Shown: positions 10,815 to 20,103 of the stretch, piece by piece
Layout of the letters: each line of letters begins with the position of its first letter
How positions within the stretch are numbered: position 1 is the first letter of the stretch
Origin: Rugalucina vietnamica
Taxonomy: Eukaryota; Mollusca; Bivalvia; Lucinida; Lucinidae
Reading direction: 5' to 3'
Length of the DNA stretch: 64,000 nt
Assembly (NCBI GenBank): GCA_964017185.1
Contig: OZ024872.1
Coordinates: 59,575,817-59,639,816 of the forward strand
Program-made: the position numbers and the translations under genes
The notes under the pieces: model-generated
The model's database searches: none
What the model saw: only the letters and a program-made list of their open reading frames with translations
Told to the model about the DNA's origin: nothing

Positions 10815-11050
10815 TGAGCATTTGTGTGACAAAACCAACAATTTTGGTTTCCGACCAGGTCTGACACAAACCGGCCTGTACAGTCACAGAAGCAGGCTAG
10901 AACTTGAAATTTCTGATTTAAGAAGAAGAGGTATCATACTATCTGTGTAGCGAAAATAAAGGCACTAATAAGCTTCACAGAAACTGCGAAGCTGATATGA
11001 GCCTTTGTTTTTGCATAGACAAAAATCCGGTTTTCTCACGGTTCGGCTCA
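10815..11050 (+). mobile_element. Family C palindromic MITE (copy 3)
   Basis: Left end decayed (TGAGCATTTGTGTGACAAAA), right end well kept (GGTTTTCTCACGGTTCGGCTCA region, 11029-11050). The asymmetric AGAAGCAGGCTAG segment and a degraded central palindrome are present. Abuts exon B's donor. Confidence 0.75.
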
Positions 11051-11396
11051 AATATCTCAAATACAATATGTCCATGTACCGCCTCTTGTGAAAACCTTTC
11101 TTTGGTGTTTCTGACAAAAAGGTAAAAGTAACAATGATCAGGAAATGGCACAATTTAAAAGTAATTTCCACTCAGAAAACCAGGTGGGAAAATTAAATTG
11201 GCAATCCAAAACTTATACTCAGAGAACATATCGTAAGCCAAGTGAGCAGCTTTTTCCCAATAGGCATCCACTCAATTATCAAATCTAACTAAAAATAAAA
11301 CATACACAATGTCTGCTCTAAAGTAGAGATGTCATTCTTAAAACTACACTGCCCTGTGTTTGTAGGCAAAGTGCTTGACAACACCCATTTCTAAAA
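11051..11396. other. Intron sequence, nothing recognised
   Basis: AT-rich intron between two family C MITEs; no ORF, repeat or splice pair stands out. Confidence 0.45.
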
Positions 11397-11597
11397 TGAG
11401 CCGCGACGCGAGAAAACCGGTCTTCGGGATTTTCGACCAGGTCCGACACAAACCGGGCTGTACAAGCTCAGAAGCAGGCTAGAAGCTTGAAATTTCAGAT
11501 TTAAGAAGAAGAGGAAATATACTATCCGTGTAGCGAAAACAAAGGCGCTGATCAGCTTCGCGGTTACCGCGAAGCTGATCTGCGCCTTTGTTTTCGC

Positions 11598-13591
11598 CAG
11601 AGATATATACTATACAGAGATTTGAAACTGCTATTGAACATCGATATTTGCCCCCGCTATGACTGTCGCTCAGGTAGACAGGTAAATCGAGGGAAAAAAT
11701 CAATATTTTTATCGGCCGCTGAATCTGTTCTGAAAGTTTGTATATTAGCAAAAATATAATGTTAATATTTTCTTTGTTTGGTTCGCTATTATCTAGATAA
11801 TAGTAGAAATATTTATTTTTGTTAAATAGGCCTTCGAATTTCCAACAAATAGATACTAAACACGCCCGGTATCTTTGTTAAAAAGAGTTATTTATTTACG
11901 GTTGATAATTTATATAATTATTATCCTTTGTCCTACGATTTGTATAAGCCGTTGTTGTTGTTTTTTTCTCCCACAAATTAATACGTTTTTAATTATGCTT
12001 ATTATCTACGCGACTGGACACATTTGAAACAATTATTTACGGATTATCTTTAGATTAAAGAAATCGCCGATTGATTAATCTCGCCGTAATACTAATCATA
12101 TTTAATGCCGAAAAAAGAAACGATAATTAGTGAACAAGGCGCTAATTAAAATAAAATGCATATTTAAGCTTTAACTCCGACAGTTCAAGGCATTTCAATT
12201 TCGCAATTTACGTTAAACGCGCGTCAGAATGTCTTACGGAAAAGACGATTTTTTACATTGGGATGGTGATATTGATCTTGATTCTTTGCTAGGTGATTAT
12301 ACGTGTAGTGAAATTGAACTCACGGACGATGATGAACCATCGACAAAAAAACAGAAAGCAAAAAAAGTGAAAAGTGACAATAGTGAAAATAGTGCTAAGG
12401 CTAAAACGTACAATTGTTCCGAGTGTACTAATTCGTATGCGTCGATATCTGGGTTGCGCGGTCATCTACGAAAAAAACATGGAATAACAAATGCAAAAGG
12501 TAAGGAAGCCATTCAATATTTTGATCTTGTATATTTCATTGTTCGATTTTTTTTTCTCTCGATTTTCCCAAAAATGACTTTTTATCAGATGTTTTCCTGC
12601 AATGTTTTCACAATGTTTAACGAACATGTGAATTAAAATAATTATACACAATTTTTATCTATCTATCTTCATAGCTATACTGAGTCGATCAATTTCTGAT
12701 CATCATCAGTTTTAAGCTCCTTTTAGCCACAATTTAGCTAAATTCAGTTCAGAAGCTAACATCTAGGATGTCCTGAGCCTGCTGTAAAATCATTTGTCAT
12801 TTTTTCTTTCAAAATGTAGCTTTTTCTCTTATTTGCAATGCCAAATAAGGTGTAGAAAATATCGCCATTTTAAATTCAAAAGCGCGAAAAGTTGTGAAAC
12901 ACAGCTGCTTAATTCGGACGATTTGACCCTGTCAAAAATACACAAACAGTATCAAAGGGCAATAAAACGATTTGTAAGACATTGTTCTTTAAGAATATTG
13001 ATGATGTTTATCAAAAAAATGTCATTCATGGAAGCCTTATAATGAAAAATCAAACGCATTGTTTTGAGATCGGACGGAACAGATTTTCCTAAAATTACAA
13101 AAATAGTCAATATTTATACGATCATAACCCAAACGCAATCACGCGCTGAGTGCTAATTTACAAATAAAACGACTTTTACATCTTTCTTCTTTCATATTTT
13201 GTTGATTAAAAATTACCTAGCCTATTAATAACAACGCGTTGCAGTAAAAAAGTACCGACTATTTTACGCTTGGTCGCCATTTTGAAACCTTCAACAAGGA
13301 TTGCATCGTTTTATCAACGTAAAATACACGAGTAAAAACCCAATAAGAACACTACAAATTTCAGAATCTGGTTCATAAATGAAAGATAAAATGCTTATCA
13401 TTTCTTTAGGACTAAAATATTGCTTCATCAGATGTATAAAATCGCCGATGGAAGGTGATTTTTATAGCGTTGAAAAGTCTTCGTTTAGAGTAAAAAAACA
13501 AAATGGCGGAAGTAGGTGGAGCCACAGGTAGAGGCGCGTCAATCAAAAGTGACCGCTAGGTGGACTTTCTTATCTCTTCATCTTTATCTCA
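11598..13591. mobile_element. hAT-like insertion of about 2 kb carrying a zinc-finger exon
   Basis: Inserted in the C MITE with GTTTTCGC on both sides (11590-11597 and 13592-13599). Short inverted termini are CAGAGATA on the left and, on the other strand, TGAGATA on the right. An 8-bp duplication and CAGAG terminus fit hAT elements. If the shared G belongs to the terminus, the duplication is 7 bp. Only one exon-like ORF is present (12229-12499) and no transposase was recognised, so it looks like a deletion derivative or a cargo-bearing copy. Confidence 0.65.
12229..12499 (+). CDS. First-exon-like C2H2 zinc-finger fragment
   Basis: ATG at 12229 opens 90 codons that end at a strong donor, AAAAG|GTAAGG (12500). 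The N-terminal half is acidic (DGDIDLDSLLGDYTCSEIEL). A lysine-rich stretch with KKQKAKKVK, possibly a nuclear localisation signal, follows. Then comes one C2H2 finger, CSECTNSYASISGLRGHLRK ending KH, with spacing C-x2-C-x12-H-x4-H. The frame runs on past the donor to a stop at 12636. No downstream exon was found in the 1.1 kb left in this insertion. It is probably the 5' exon of a transposon-encoded or captured gene, truncated here. It is outside the host gene's frame chain. Confidence 0.55.
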
Positions 13592-13771
13592 GTTTTCGCC
13601 TAGGCAAAAATCCGGTTTTCTCACGATGCGGCTCAAATGATACTTGAGGTTCAATGTTAGTGATGAGCATGTGCTGGTGGTTGGGGGAGGGGGTAAGGGG
13701 GGAATGGAGGAAAACCAGCAGGGGTATACATGCCTGTCGAGGCAATTTTTCTAGTTGTCTGACTTTTGCAG

Positions 13772-13878
13772 TTGAAAAGATGAGGACAGTGGAACACATT
13801 TTACTCTCACCCGTCTGTAACACGGCACTGGAGAGGAACTTCCTGAAGAAGCCTGAAGATTGGAAGCAAGTATTGGAG
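13772..13878 (+). CDS. Host gene exon C
   Basis: Acceptor GACTTTTGCAG ends at 13771; donor GTAAGA starts at 13879. The 107-nt exon starts in phase 1, taking one base from exon B, and ends in phase 0. It encodes EKMRTVEHILLSPVCNTALE and NFLKKPEDWKQVLE, an ordinary helical composition. A family A element begins 41 bp after the donor. Protein not identified. Confidence 0.75.
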
Positions 13879-15059
13879 GTAAGATAACTGGGAAAATAAG
13901 TGTATGATGAATATTGTTTTTAGCTCACCTGAGCCAAAAGGCTCACAAGGTGAGCTTATAGGATGGCCATGTTCCGGCATCCATCTCATTTCTCGTCCAT
14001 CATCCGTCCACAATTTCAAAGATCTTCTCCTCTGAAACCACTTGGCCAATCAAAGCCAAATTTAATAGGAAGCCTCTCTAGGAAGGGGGAACGAAAGCGT
14101 ATATAAATAATCCAGGTCACATGACCAAGATGGCCACCACACCCATATATGGTAAAGACCTTTAAAAATCTTCTCCAGAACCAGTGAACTGATTTCAACG
14201 AAACTTGGCATGAAGCATTGATGGCTGATGACCTTGATCTATTTTACAGCAAGGTCAACATAGGTCGCCCGTGCATTTGAATGGGGAAAATTGTCAAAAT
14301 GTCATTTGAGGGGAAAAACTTAAAAGGAAATGGGCAAATGGACTGAAGATTAATTTGGACCCCAGGGGCTGGTCTCCCCCCACTCCAGGGCAATATACAT
14401 GTATATTACCATAATTCTCAAAGGTCTTCCTCTCTAAAACTGGTTGGCCAATCAAAGCCAAACTTCATATGGAGCATTCTAAGGAAAGGGGAACAAAACA
14501 TTATATAAATGGTCCAGGCCACATGACCAAAATGGGCACTATGGCTATAAATAGCAAAAACCTATAAAAATCTTCATCTCCAAAACAAGATGGCCTATGA
14601 TTTTTAAACTTGACATGAAGAATCAGGGAGAGGAGCTCTGCAAAGTTTATATAAATCATGACCCTGGGATGACCTTGACCTATTTTACGGCAAGGTCAAC
14701 AATGGCGACCCATGCATTTGAATGGGGAAAATGGTCAAAATGTCATTTGAAGAGAAAACTTGAAGTAAATGGGCAAATGGACTGATAATTTATGATTCCG
14801 AAATAATTTGGACCCCAGAGGCTGGTCTGCCCCTACCCTTGGGCAATAAACATGTATATCACGATGATATTCAAAGATTTTCTTCTCTGAAACCCTTGGG
14901 CAATCAAAGTCAAATTTGATACGAAGCATCTGTAGGAAGGGGAACCAATGTGTACATAAATAATCCAGGTCACATGACCAAGATGGCCACCCTTTCCATG
15001 GTCAGGTCAGTTTAACTGCTACTGTAACATGTAATCAGTACTACCTGTTGTCATGCGGT

Positions 15060-15290
15060 GCAGATGGGGCTCGTTAGCCTTGGAAGGCAACTCATCTAGG
15101 AGTTAAGCTAGTTCTCTACACAAAATCTAGCTGGGCAGGGGGAACTCATTAGTCTTGGTTGACAGCCATCCTAGGAGTTTACAGGTCTCTAAACAAAACC
15201 TAAGAAAGGGTAGATGGAGCTCTTCAGCTGTGGCCAGCAATTCATCTAGGAGAAGGAAACTCCAAAATCAAACCTGTGTGTCTGGATATG
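15060..15290 (+). repeat. Three diverged repeats in the LINE 5' region
   Basis: Segments starting near 15063, 15138 and 15211 share GGGGCTC..TTAGCCTTGG, a CATCTAGGAGTT-like core and ACAAAACCTA at their ends, with a period near 75 bp. Many non-LTR elements carry tandem repeats at the 5' end that contribute to an internal promoter; that role here is inference. Confidence 0.55.
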
Positions 15291-15884
15291 CCTAGTCCAG
15301 ATATGCAAAGACTGTTTCGGTAGATGGAGCGGAAGAAATCATCTGATTCAACGGTTCAGAAAGCGATACAGCAACATGTTGTGGAACATGCAGAGCGTGA
15401 CAAGGCACTAAAGATGTTACGGTCATCCACTGCATCCAAACCCAACTCCAGACGTCTTGACCTGTGTCTTGCCTCTGGGCGCAGCTGGGCGAGGACTAGA
15501 GAGTGAGGTTGACGTTGCGCACCTCTTCCTCACTATAATCCAATTTCATAGCGCATGTCATCTTATTTCTCAACACACAAGCACTTGCATACACAACAAT
15601 TTCATCACACTTGCACCCAAATACCTACAAAGTCCTGTGGCGATGGGCGAGTGGCGAAGCAGCAGGTGTAGGACACACTGGGAGCTGTAGTTGCAGACCT
15701 GCACACAGGCGGCTCAGTTCTAATGGTCGTTTTCTGTGAGGAGAAGCAGTAAGCAGAATTCGGCAGTCGGCTGAGTGACTGAGCAGACCTATTTAGGACC
15801 GCACTGCTCACCCCCGTAGCATGGGGAAGGGGCTAGAAAAGGTGCCCTAAACAATTGCCTGCTTCAAACCCCCTGGCTGGTTAA

Positions 15885-18800
15885 CCGCGATCAGCGGGGA
15901 TCCCCTTAAGCGGTCGAAATACAAAGAAAAAAGCTAGAGTAATCCCCTTACGGATTGGCGCATGGAATGTGCGCACTTTAATGGATAGTGCTGGGTCAGA
16001 TAGACCACAGCGTAGAACGGCCCTTGTGGGCAGAGAACTTGGGAGGTATGATATACAGATAGCTGCATTGAGTGAGACTCGGTTCGCAGATGTTGGGGAG
16101 ATCAAAGAAGTTGGTGCTGGATACACCTTCTTCTGGAGTGGACGCAAAAGTGAAGAGAGGCGTGAAGCAGGAGTTGGCTTTGCCATCAAAACAGAACTTG
16201 TTGGTAAGCTGTCAGGATTGCCAAAAGGCATTAATGACCGTCTAATGACATTGAGACTTCCTCTGTCAGGCAATAAACATGCAACTATTGTCAGTGCTTA
16301 TGCACCCACAATGACCAATCCAGATGAGGTCAAGGACAAGTTCTATGATGACCTAGACAATGTTATTTCTGCAACACCCCGCACAGACAAGCTTATCCTT
16401 CTTGGCGACTTTAATGCCAGAGTGGGTACAGACCACCAGACCTGGGAAGGAGTTATAGGTCCAGAAGGGGTTGGAAAGTGTAACAGCAATGGTCTCTTGC
16501 TTCTCAGGAAGTGTGCTGAACATGATCTTCTAATCACCAACACAGTCTTCCGTCTACCTAATAGGAACAAAACATCCTGGATGCATCCCCGTTCCAAACA
16601 CTGGCATCTCATAGACTATGTCATAGTGCGGAGAACAGACAGGCAGGATGTTAAAGTGACAAAGACTATGTGTGGTGCAGACTGCTGGACAGATCATAGA
16701 CTGGTTGTCAGCAAACTCAACCTAAGAATACAGCCTGCGAGGCGACCTCAAGGCAAGAAAGCTCCTAAGAGACTGGATGTCTCAAAGCTGAATAAAGACA
16801 GCATGAGACAAAATTTCTTAACAGACATTTGCAACCAACTTGATGCAATGAATCTCAGTTCAGAGGACCCCGAAGAAAACTGGACAGTTTTCCATAAAAC
16901 AGTTCTTTCTTCAGCTGCAAGCACCTTAGGCCATCCATCTCGCAAACATCAAGACTGGTTTGATGAGAATGATGATGAAATTCAGAGGCTTCTTGAAGAA
17001 AAGCACCGTTTGCTCAAGGCACATCAAGATGATACTAGCTCAGTATCCAAGAAAGCAGCCTACAGCAACATTTGTAAGACAGTCCAGACCAAGCTTAGGG
17101 ACATGCAAGATTCCTGGCTGAGGAAGAAAACAGAAGAAATTCAGTCTTTTGCGGATAGAAAGGACATGAAGAAATTTCATGATGCACTGAAAACCATTTA
17201 TGGTCCAAAGAGTTCTGGAGCCACCACATTGCTCAGTGCAGATGGAAACACTCTTCTCACAGATAAAGAGGCTATCTTGGAAAGGTGGGCGGAACACTTC
17301 AATAGTGTGCTTAATCGACCATCAAGCATCAATCAGGATGCAATCGACAGACTTCCACAGATAGAGTGCAATGTTCTGTTAGATGAATTTCCTACCGTTA
17401 CGGAAACAAGAAAAGCAGTTCAACAACTATCATCTGGCAAAGCCCCAGGTGCAGATGCAATTCCTGCCGAAGTTTACAAGGCTGGGGGGCTACCCATGGC
17501 AGAGAAACTGACAGAGTTGTTTCACTGTATGTGGAGGAAGGAGGCTATCCCACAAGAATTTAAGGATGCATCCATAATCCACCTATACAAGCGGAAAGGA
17601 AATCCTCAAGTCTGTGACAATCACAGAGGCATCTCCCTCCTATCAATTGCTGGGAAGATACTTGCAAAAATTCTGTTGAATCGTCTGAATGCTCATCTTG
17701 ATCAGACGGGACTTATCCCAGAAAGTCAATGTGGATTCAGAAAAGACAGAGGGACAATAGACATGATCTTCACAGCAAGACAGCTTCAGGAGAAATGCCA
17801 AGAACAGAATGTAGATCTATACATGACGTTTGTTGACCTCACCAAAGCTTTTGACACTGTTAGTCGTGATGGACTCTGGAAAATCATGGCCAAGTTTGGC
17901 TGTCCACCCAGATTCATAGCTATGGTGCGGCAGTTTCATGATGGCATGCAGGCACGTGTGCAGAATGATGGAGAGTTCTCTGAACCATTTGAAGTAACAA
18001 ATGGGGTCAAACAAGGCTGTGTTCTGGCACCAGCACTGTTCAGCATGATGTTTTCTGCCATGCTTATGGATGCTTTTCAGGACAGTGACACTGGTTTTCC
18101 AATCAGGTACCGTTTTGATGGCAACATATTCAACCTCAGAAGGTTGCAAGCCAAAACTAAGGTCCAGACTGATGTGCTAGATGAGCTCCTCTATGCAGAT
18201 GATATGGATAAGAATGCCAACACAGAGGCAAAAATGCAAAGAGCCATGGATCAAGTCTCACAGTCATGTGATAACTATGATCTCACAATCAGCACAAAAA
18301 AGACAGAGGTTGTACACCAACCAGCCCCCGGAAAACCATATAATGAACCAACCATCACTGTGAATGGGCAAAAACTGAAAGTTGTTGACAAGTTCACCTA
18401 CCTGGGAAGCACTCTCTCCAGAGCAGTGCATATTGATGATGAGATCACTGCCAGAATTGCAAAAGCTAGTGTGGCATTCGGAAGACTCCGTGCAAATGTC
18501 TGGGAGCGAAATGGAATCAAGCTTGACACCAAGCTGAAAGTCTACAAGGCTGTGGTACTGCCAACCCTCTTGTATGCATGTGAGACCTGGACAGTATACC
18601 AACGCCATGCAAAGAGACTTAACCATTTCCACTTAAGCTGTTTGAGAAAGTTGTTAAAAATCAAGTGGCAGGACAAGATTCCAGACACAGAGGTCCTGAG
18701 GAAAGCAGGGATGCAAAGCATGCATACAGTCTTAAAGCTAGCACAGCTAAGATGGACTGGCCATGTTATAAGAATGCCTGATGCGCGACTTCCAAAGAAA

Positions 18801-19160
18801 GTTTTCTATGGAGAACTACAGGAGGGAAAGCGCTCTCAAGGTGGCCAGAAGAAACGCTACAAAGACACCCTCAAAGCCTCTCTGAAGGATTTCAAAATAC
18901 CAATGGGGTCCTGGGAACAGACTGCACAGGAGCGATCAAAGTGGCGAGGTCTCATCAACAAAGGAGCAGCTCTCTATGAAAAGAAAAGAATCTGTGAAGC
19001 TGAAAGAAAGCGAAGAGAGCGCAAAGCCAAAACAAATGTGCCACCAGCAGACTCTATGACATTGACTTGCTCTACTTGCAACCGACAGTTTAGAGCCAGA
19101 ATTGGCCTAGTCAGCCATCAAAGAACTCACCAACACACATCAGCACTATTCAAGAAATAA
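15885..19160 (+). CDS. LINE polyprotein: APE endonuclease, reverse transcriptase, C-terminal zinc finger
   Basis: The frame is open from just after a stop at 15882 to TAA at 19158. No ATG precedes the conserved endonuclease start (WNVRTL, 15963-15980), and the first in-frame ATG is 15981. The true start is therefore unclear, perhaps a non-AUG start or reinitiation. In order: APE endonuclease with LSETRF, GDFNAR (near 16403) and TDHR (near 16689); a linker; reverse transcriptase with LSSGKAPGADAIPAEVYKAG, FVDLTKAFDTV, VKQGCVLAPALFS and the catalytic YADD at 18192-18203; a thumb/connector region; and a C-terminal C2H2 finger (CSTCNRQF...HQRTH, from about 19069). No frameshift or stop over about 1,090 codons, so this copy may be recent and functional. 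The architecture fits APE-type LINEs; I do not assign the clade firmly. Confidence 0.88.
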   Translation, partial: PRSAGIPLSGRNTKKKARVIPLRIGAWNVRTLMDSAGSDRPQRRTALVGRELGRYDIQIAALSETRFADVGEIKEVGAGYTFFWSGRKSEERREAGVGFAIKTELVGKLSGLPKGINDRLMTLRLPLSGNKHATIVSAYAPTMTNPDEVKDKFYDDLDNVISATPRTDKLILLGDFNARVGTDHQTWEGVIGPEGVGKCNSNGLLLLRKCAEHDLLITNTVFRLPNRNKTSWMHPRSKHWHLIDYVIVRRTDRQDVKVTKTMCGADCWTDHRLVVSKLNLRIQPARRPQGKKAPKRLDVSKLNKDSMRQNFLTDICNQLDAMNLSSEDPEENWTVFHKTVLSSAASTLGHPSRKHQDWFDENDDEIQRLLEEKHRLLKAHQDDTSSVSKKAAYSNICKTVQTKLRDMQDSWLRKKTEEIQSFADRKDMKKFHDALKTIYGPKSSGATTLLSADGNTLLTDKEAILERWAEHFNSVLNRPSSINQDAIDRLPQIECNVLLDEFPTVTETRKAVQQLSSGKAPGADAIPAEVYKAGGLPMAEKLTELFHCMWRKEAIPQEFKDASIIHLYKRKGNPQVCDNHRGISLLSIAGKILAKILLNRLNAHLDQTGLIPESQCGFRKDRGTIDMIFTARQLQEKCQEQNVDLYMTFVDLTKAFDTVSRDGLWKIMAKFGCPPRFIAMVRQFHDGMQARVQNDGEFSEPFEVTNGVKQGCVLAPALFSMMFSAMLMDAFQDSDTGFPIRYRFDGNIFNLRRLQAKTKVQTDVLDELLYADDMDKNANTEAKMQRAMDQVSQSCDNYDLTISTKKTEVVHQPAPGKPYNEPTITVNGQKLKVVDKFTYLGSTLSRAVHIDDEITARIAKASVAFGRLRANVWERNGIKLDTKLKVYKAVVLPTLLYACETWTVYQRHAKRLNHFHLSCLRKLLKIKWQDKIPDTEVLRKAGMQSMHTVLKLAQLRWTGHVIRMPDARLPKKVFYGELQEGKRSQGGQKKRYKDTLKASLKDFKIPMGSWEQTAQERSKWRGLINKGAALYEKKRICEAERKRRERKAKTNVPPADSMTLTCSTCNRQFRARIGLVSHQRTHQHTSALFKK

Positions 19161-19442
19161 TGATGGTCTTTCTCATTAGTGAGAGACGAACTATCACATA
19201 TGGTAAAAACCCTTCAAAAATCTTCCTTTCCGGAACTGGTTGACCAATTTTAACAAAACTTGGCATGTAGCATTGTGGGCTAGAGTACTACAATGTACAC
19301 ATAAATTATGTCCCTGTGATGACCTTGACCTATTTTATGGCAAGGATAATATAGGTCATCCATGACCATAGTAGTCAAGCAAATTTATTGGTATATATTC
19401 CAGATCTCAGGTGAGCGTTTACAGGACCATTGGTCCTCTAGT

Positions 19443-19530
19443 TTTTATTTGTGATCCAAAACATAGATTGTGGGTACTTGTTACGTGGGTACATGTACCC
19501 ACAATTAATGTTTTGAACAAAAATATTCAA
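19443..19530. repeat. Foldback repeat, diverged copy
   Basis: CAAAACATAGATTGTGGGTA is mirrored by TACCCACAATTAATGTTTTG. It is homologous to the longer foldback at 35279-35380, with a shorter centre. Confidence 0.6.
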
Positions 19531-19775
19531 AGTATCAAAATATTTCCGTTGAAATTTTCATTTTATGTTTCATATCTGTATATTGCATGAGCAACTTCAA
19601 GTTTTCATAATGAGTGTGTGCCAGGTGTATTTGCAGGGGCTACTTCCATTTACTGCGCTGGTTGGATAGTCTTAAAAGTAATTTTAATATTTTTTTTTTT
19701 TTTTTTTTTTTAGAAATCCTTACTTGAATAATATGAAATTAGGCATAGCCTAAGGGCGAGCTTGCCAATAATATA

Positions 19776-20012
19776 TGAGCCTCGACGCGAGAAAACCGGT
19801 CTTCGGGGTTTCCGACCAGGTCCGACACAAACCGGCCTGTACAAGCTCAGAAAAGAGCTAGAAGCTTGAAATTTCGGATTTAAGTAGAAGAGGAATTGTA
19901 CTATCCGAGTAGCGAAAACAAAGGCGCTGATCAGCTTCGCGGTTACCGCGAAGCTGATCTGCGCCTTTGTTTTCGCCTAGGCAAAAATCCGGTTTTCTCA
20001 CGATGCGGCTCA
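19776..20012 (+). mobile_element. Family C palindromic MITE (copy 5), best preserved
   Basis: TGAGCCTCGACGCGAGAAAA to TCTCACGATGCGGCTCA, flanked by TA on both sides. The central palindrome is near perfect around CGCGGTTACCGCG. Used here as the family reference. Confidence 0.85.
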
Positions 20013-20103
20013 TATGATCACATGATCTATCTTTAGTTACTGAGTCAACCATTTTCTGATCAACACCTCAAGTAATTAAAGTCATAATTAATTTAACTTC
20101 TTA

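Larger units (their letters stand above)
11397..13635 (+). mobile_element. Family C palindromic MITE (copy 4), split by a 2-kb insertion
   Basis: Left part 11397-11597 (TGAGCCGCGACGCGAGAAAA through the central palindrome to GTTTTCGC). Right part 13592-13635 (GTTTTCGCCTAGGC to CGATGCGGCTCA). The two halves join to match copy 5 at 19776-20012. Confidence 0.82.
14993..19196 (+). mobile_element. Non-LTR retrotransposon (LINE), near full length
   Basis: About 4.2 kb interrupts the family A unit between GATGGCCACC and CATATGGTAAAAAC. It has a 5' region with three diverged repeats (15060-15290), a long APE-endonuclease/RT frame (15885-19160) and a 35-bp 3' tail. The tail forms an imperfect hairpin (GATGGTCTTTCTCA against TGAGAGACGAACTATC) instead of poly(A). 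No clear target duplication; a few host bases appear lost. Confidence 0.85.
13920..19441 (+). mobile_element. Family A element interrupted by a LINE
   Basis: Head TTAGCTCACCTGAGCC at 13920; 3' hairpin GGACCATTGGTCC and CTCTAG at 19422-19441. Two full units lie before the LINE and the rest of a third unit follows it from about 19197. Its flanks (TTTTT on both sides) rejoin into sequence similar to the foldback locus at 35270-35300. Confidence 0.82.
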
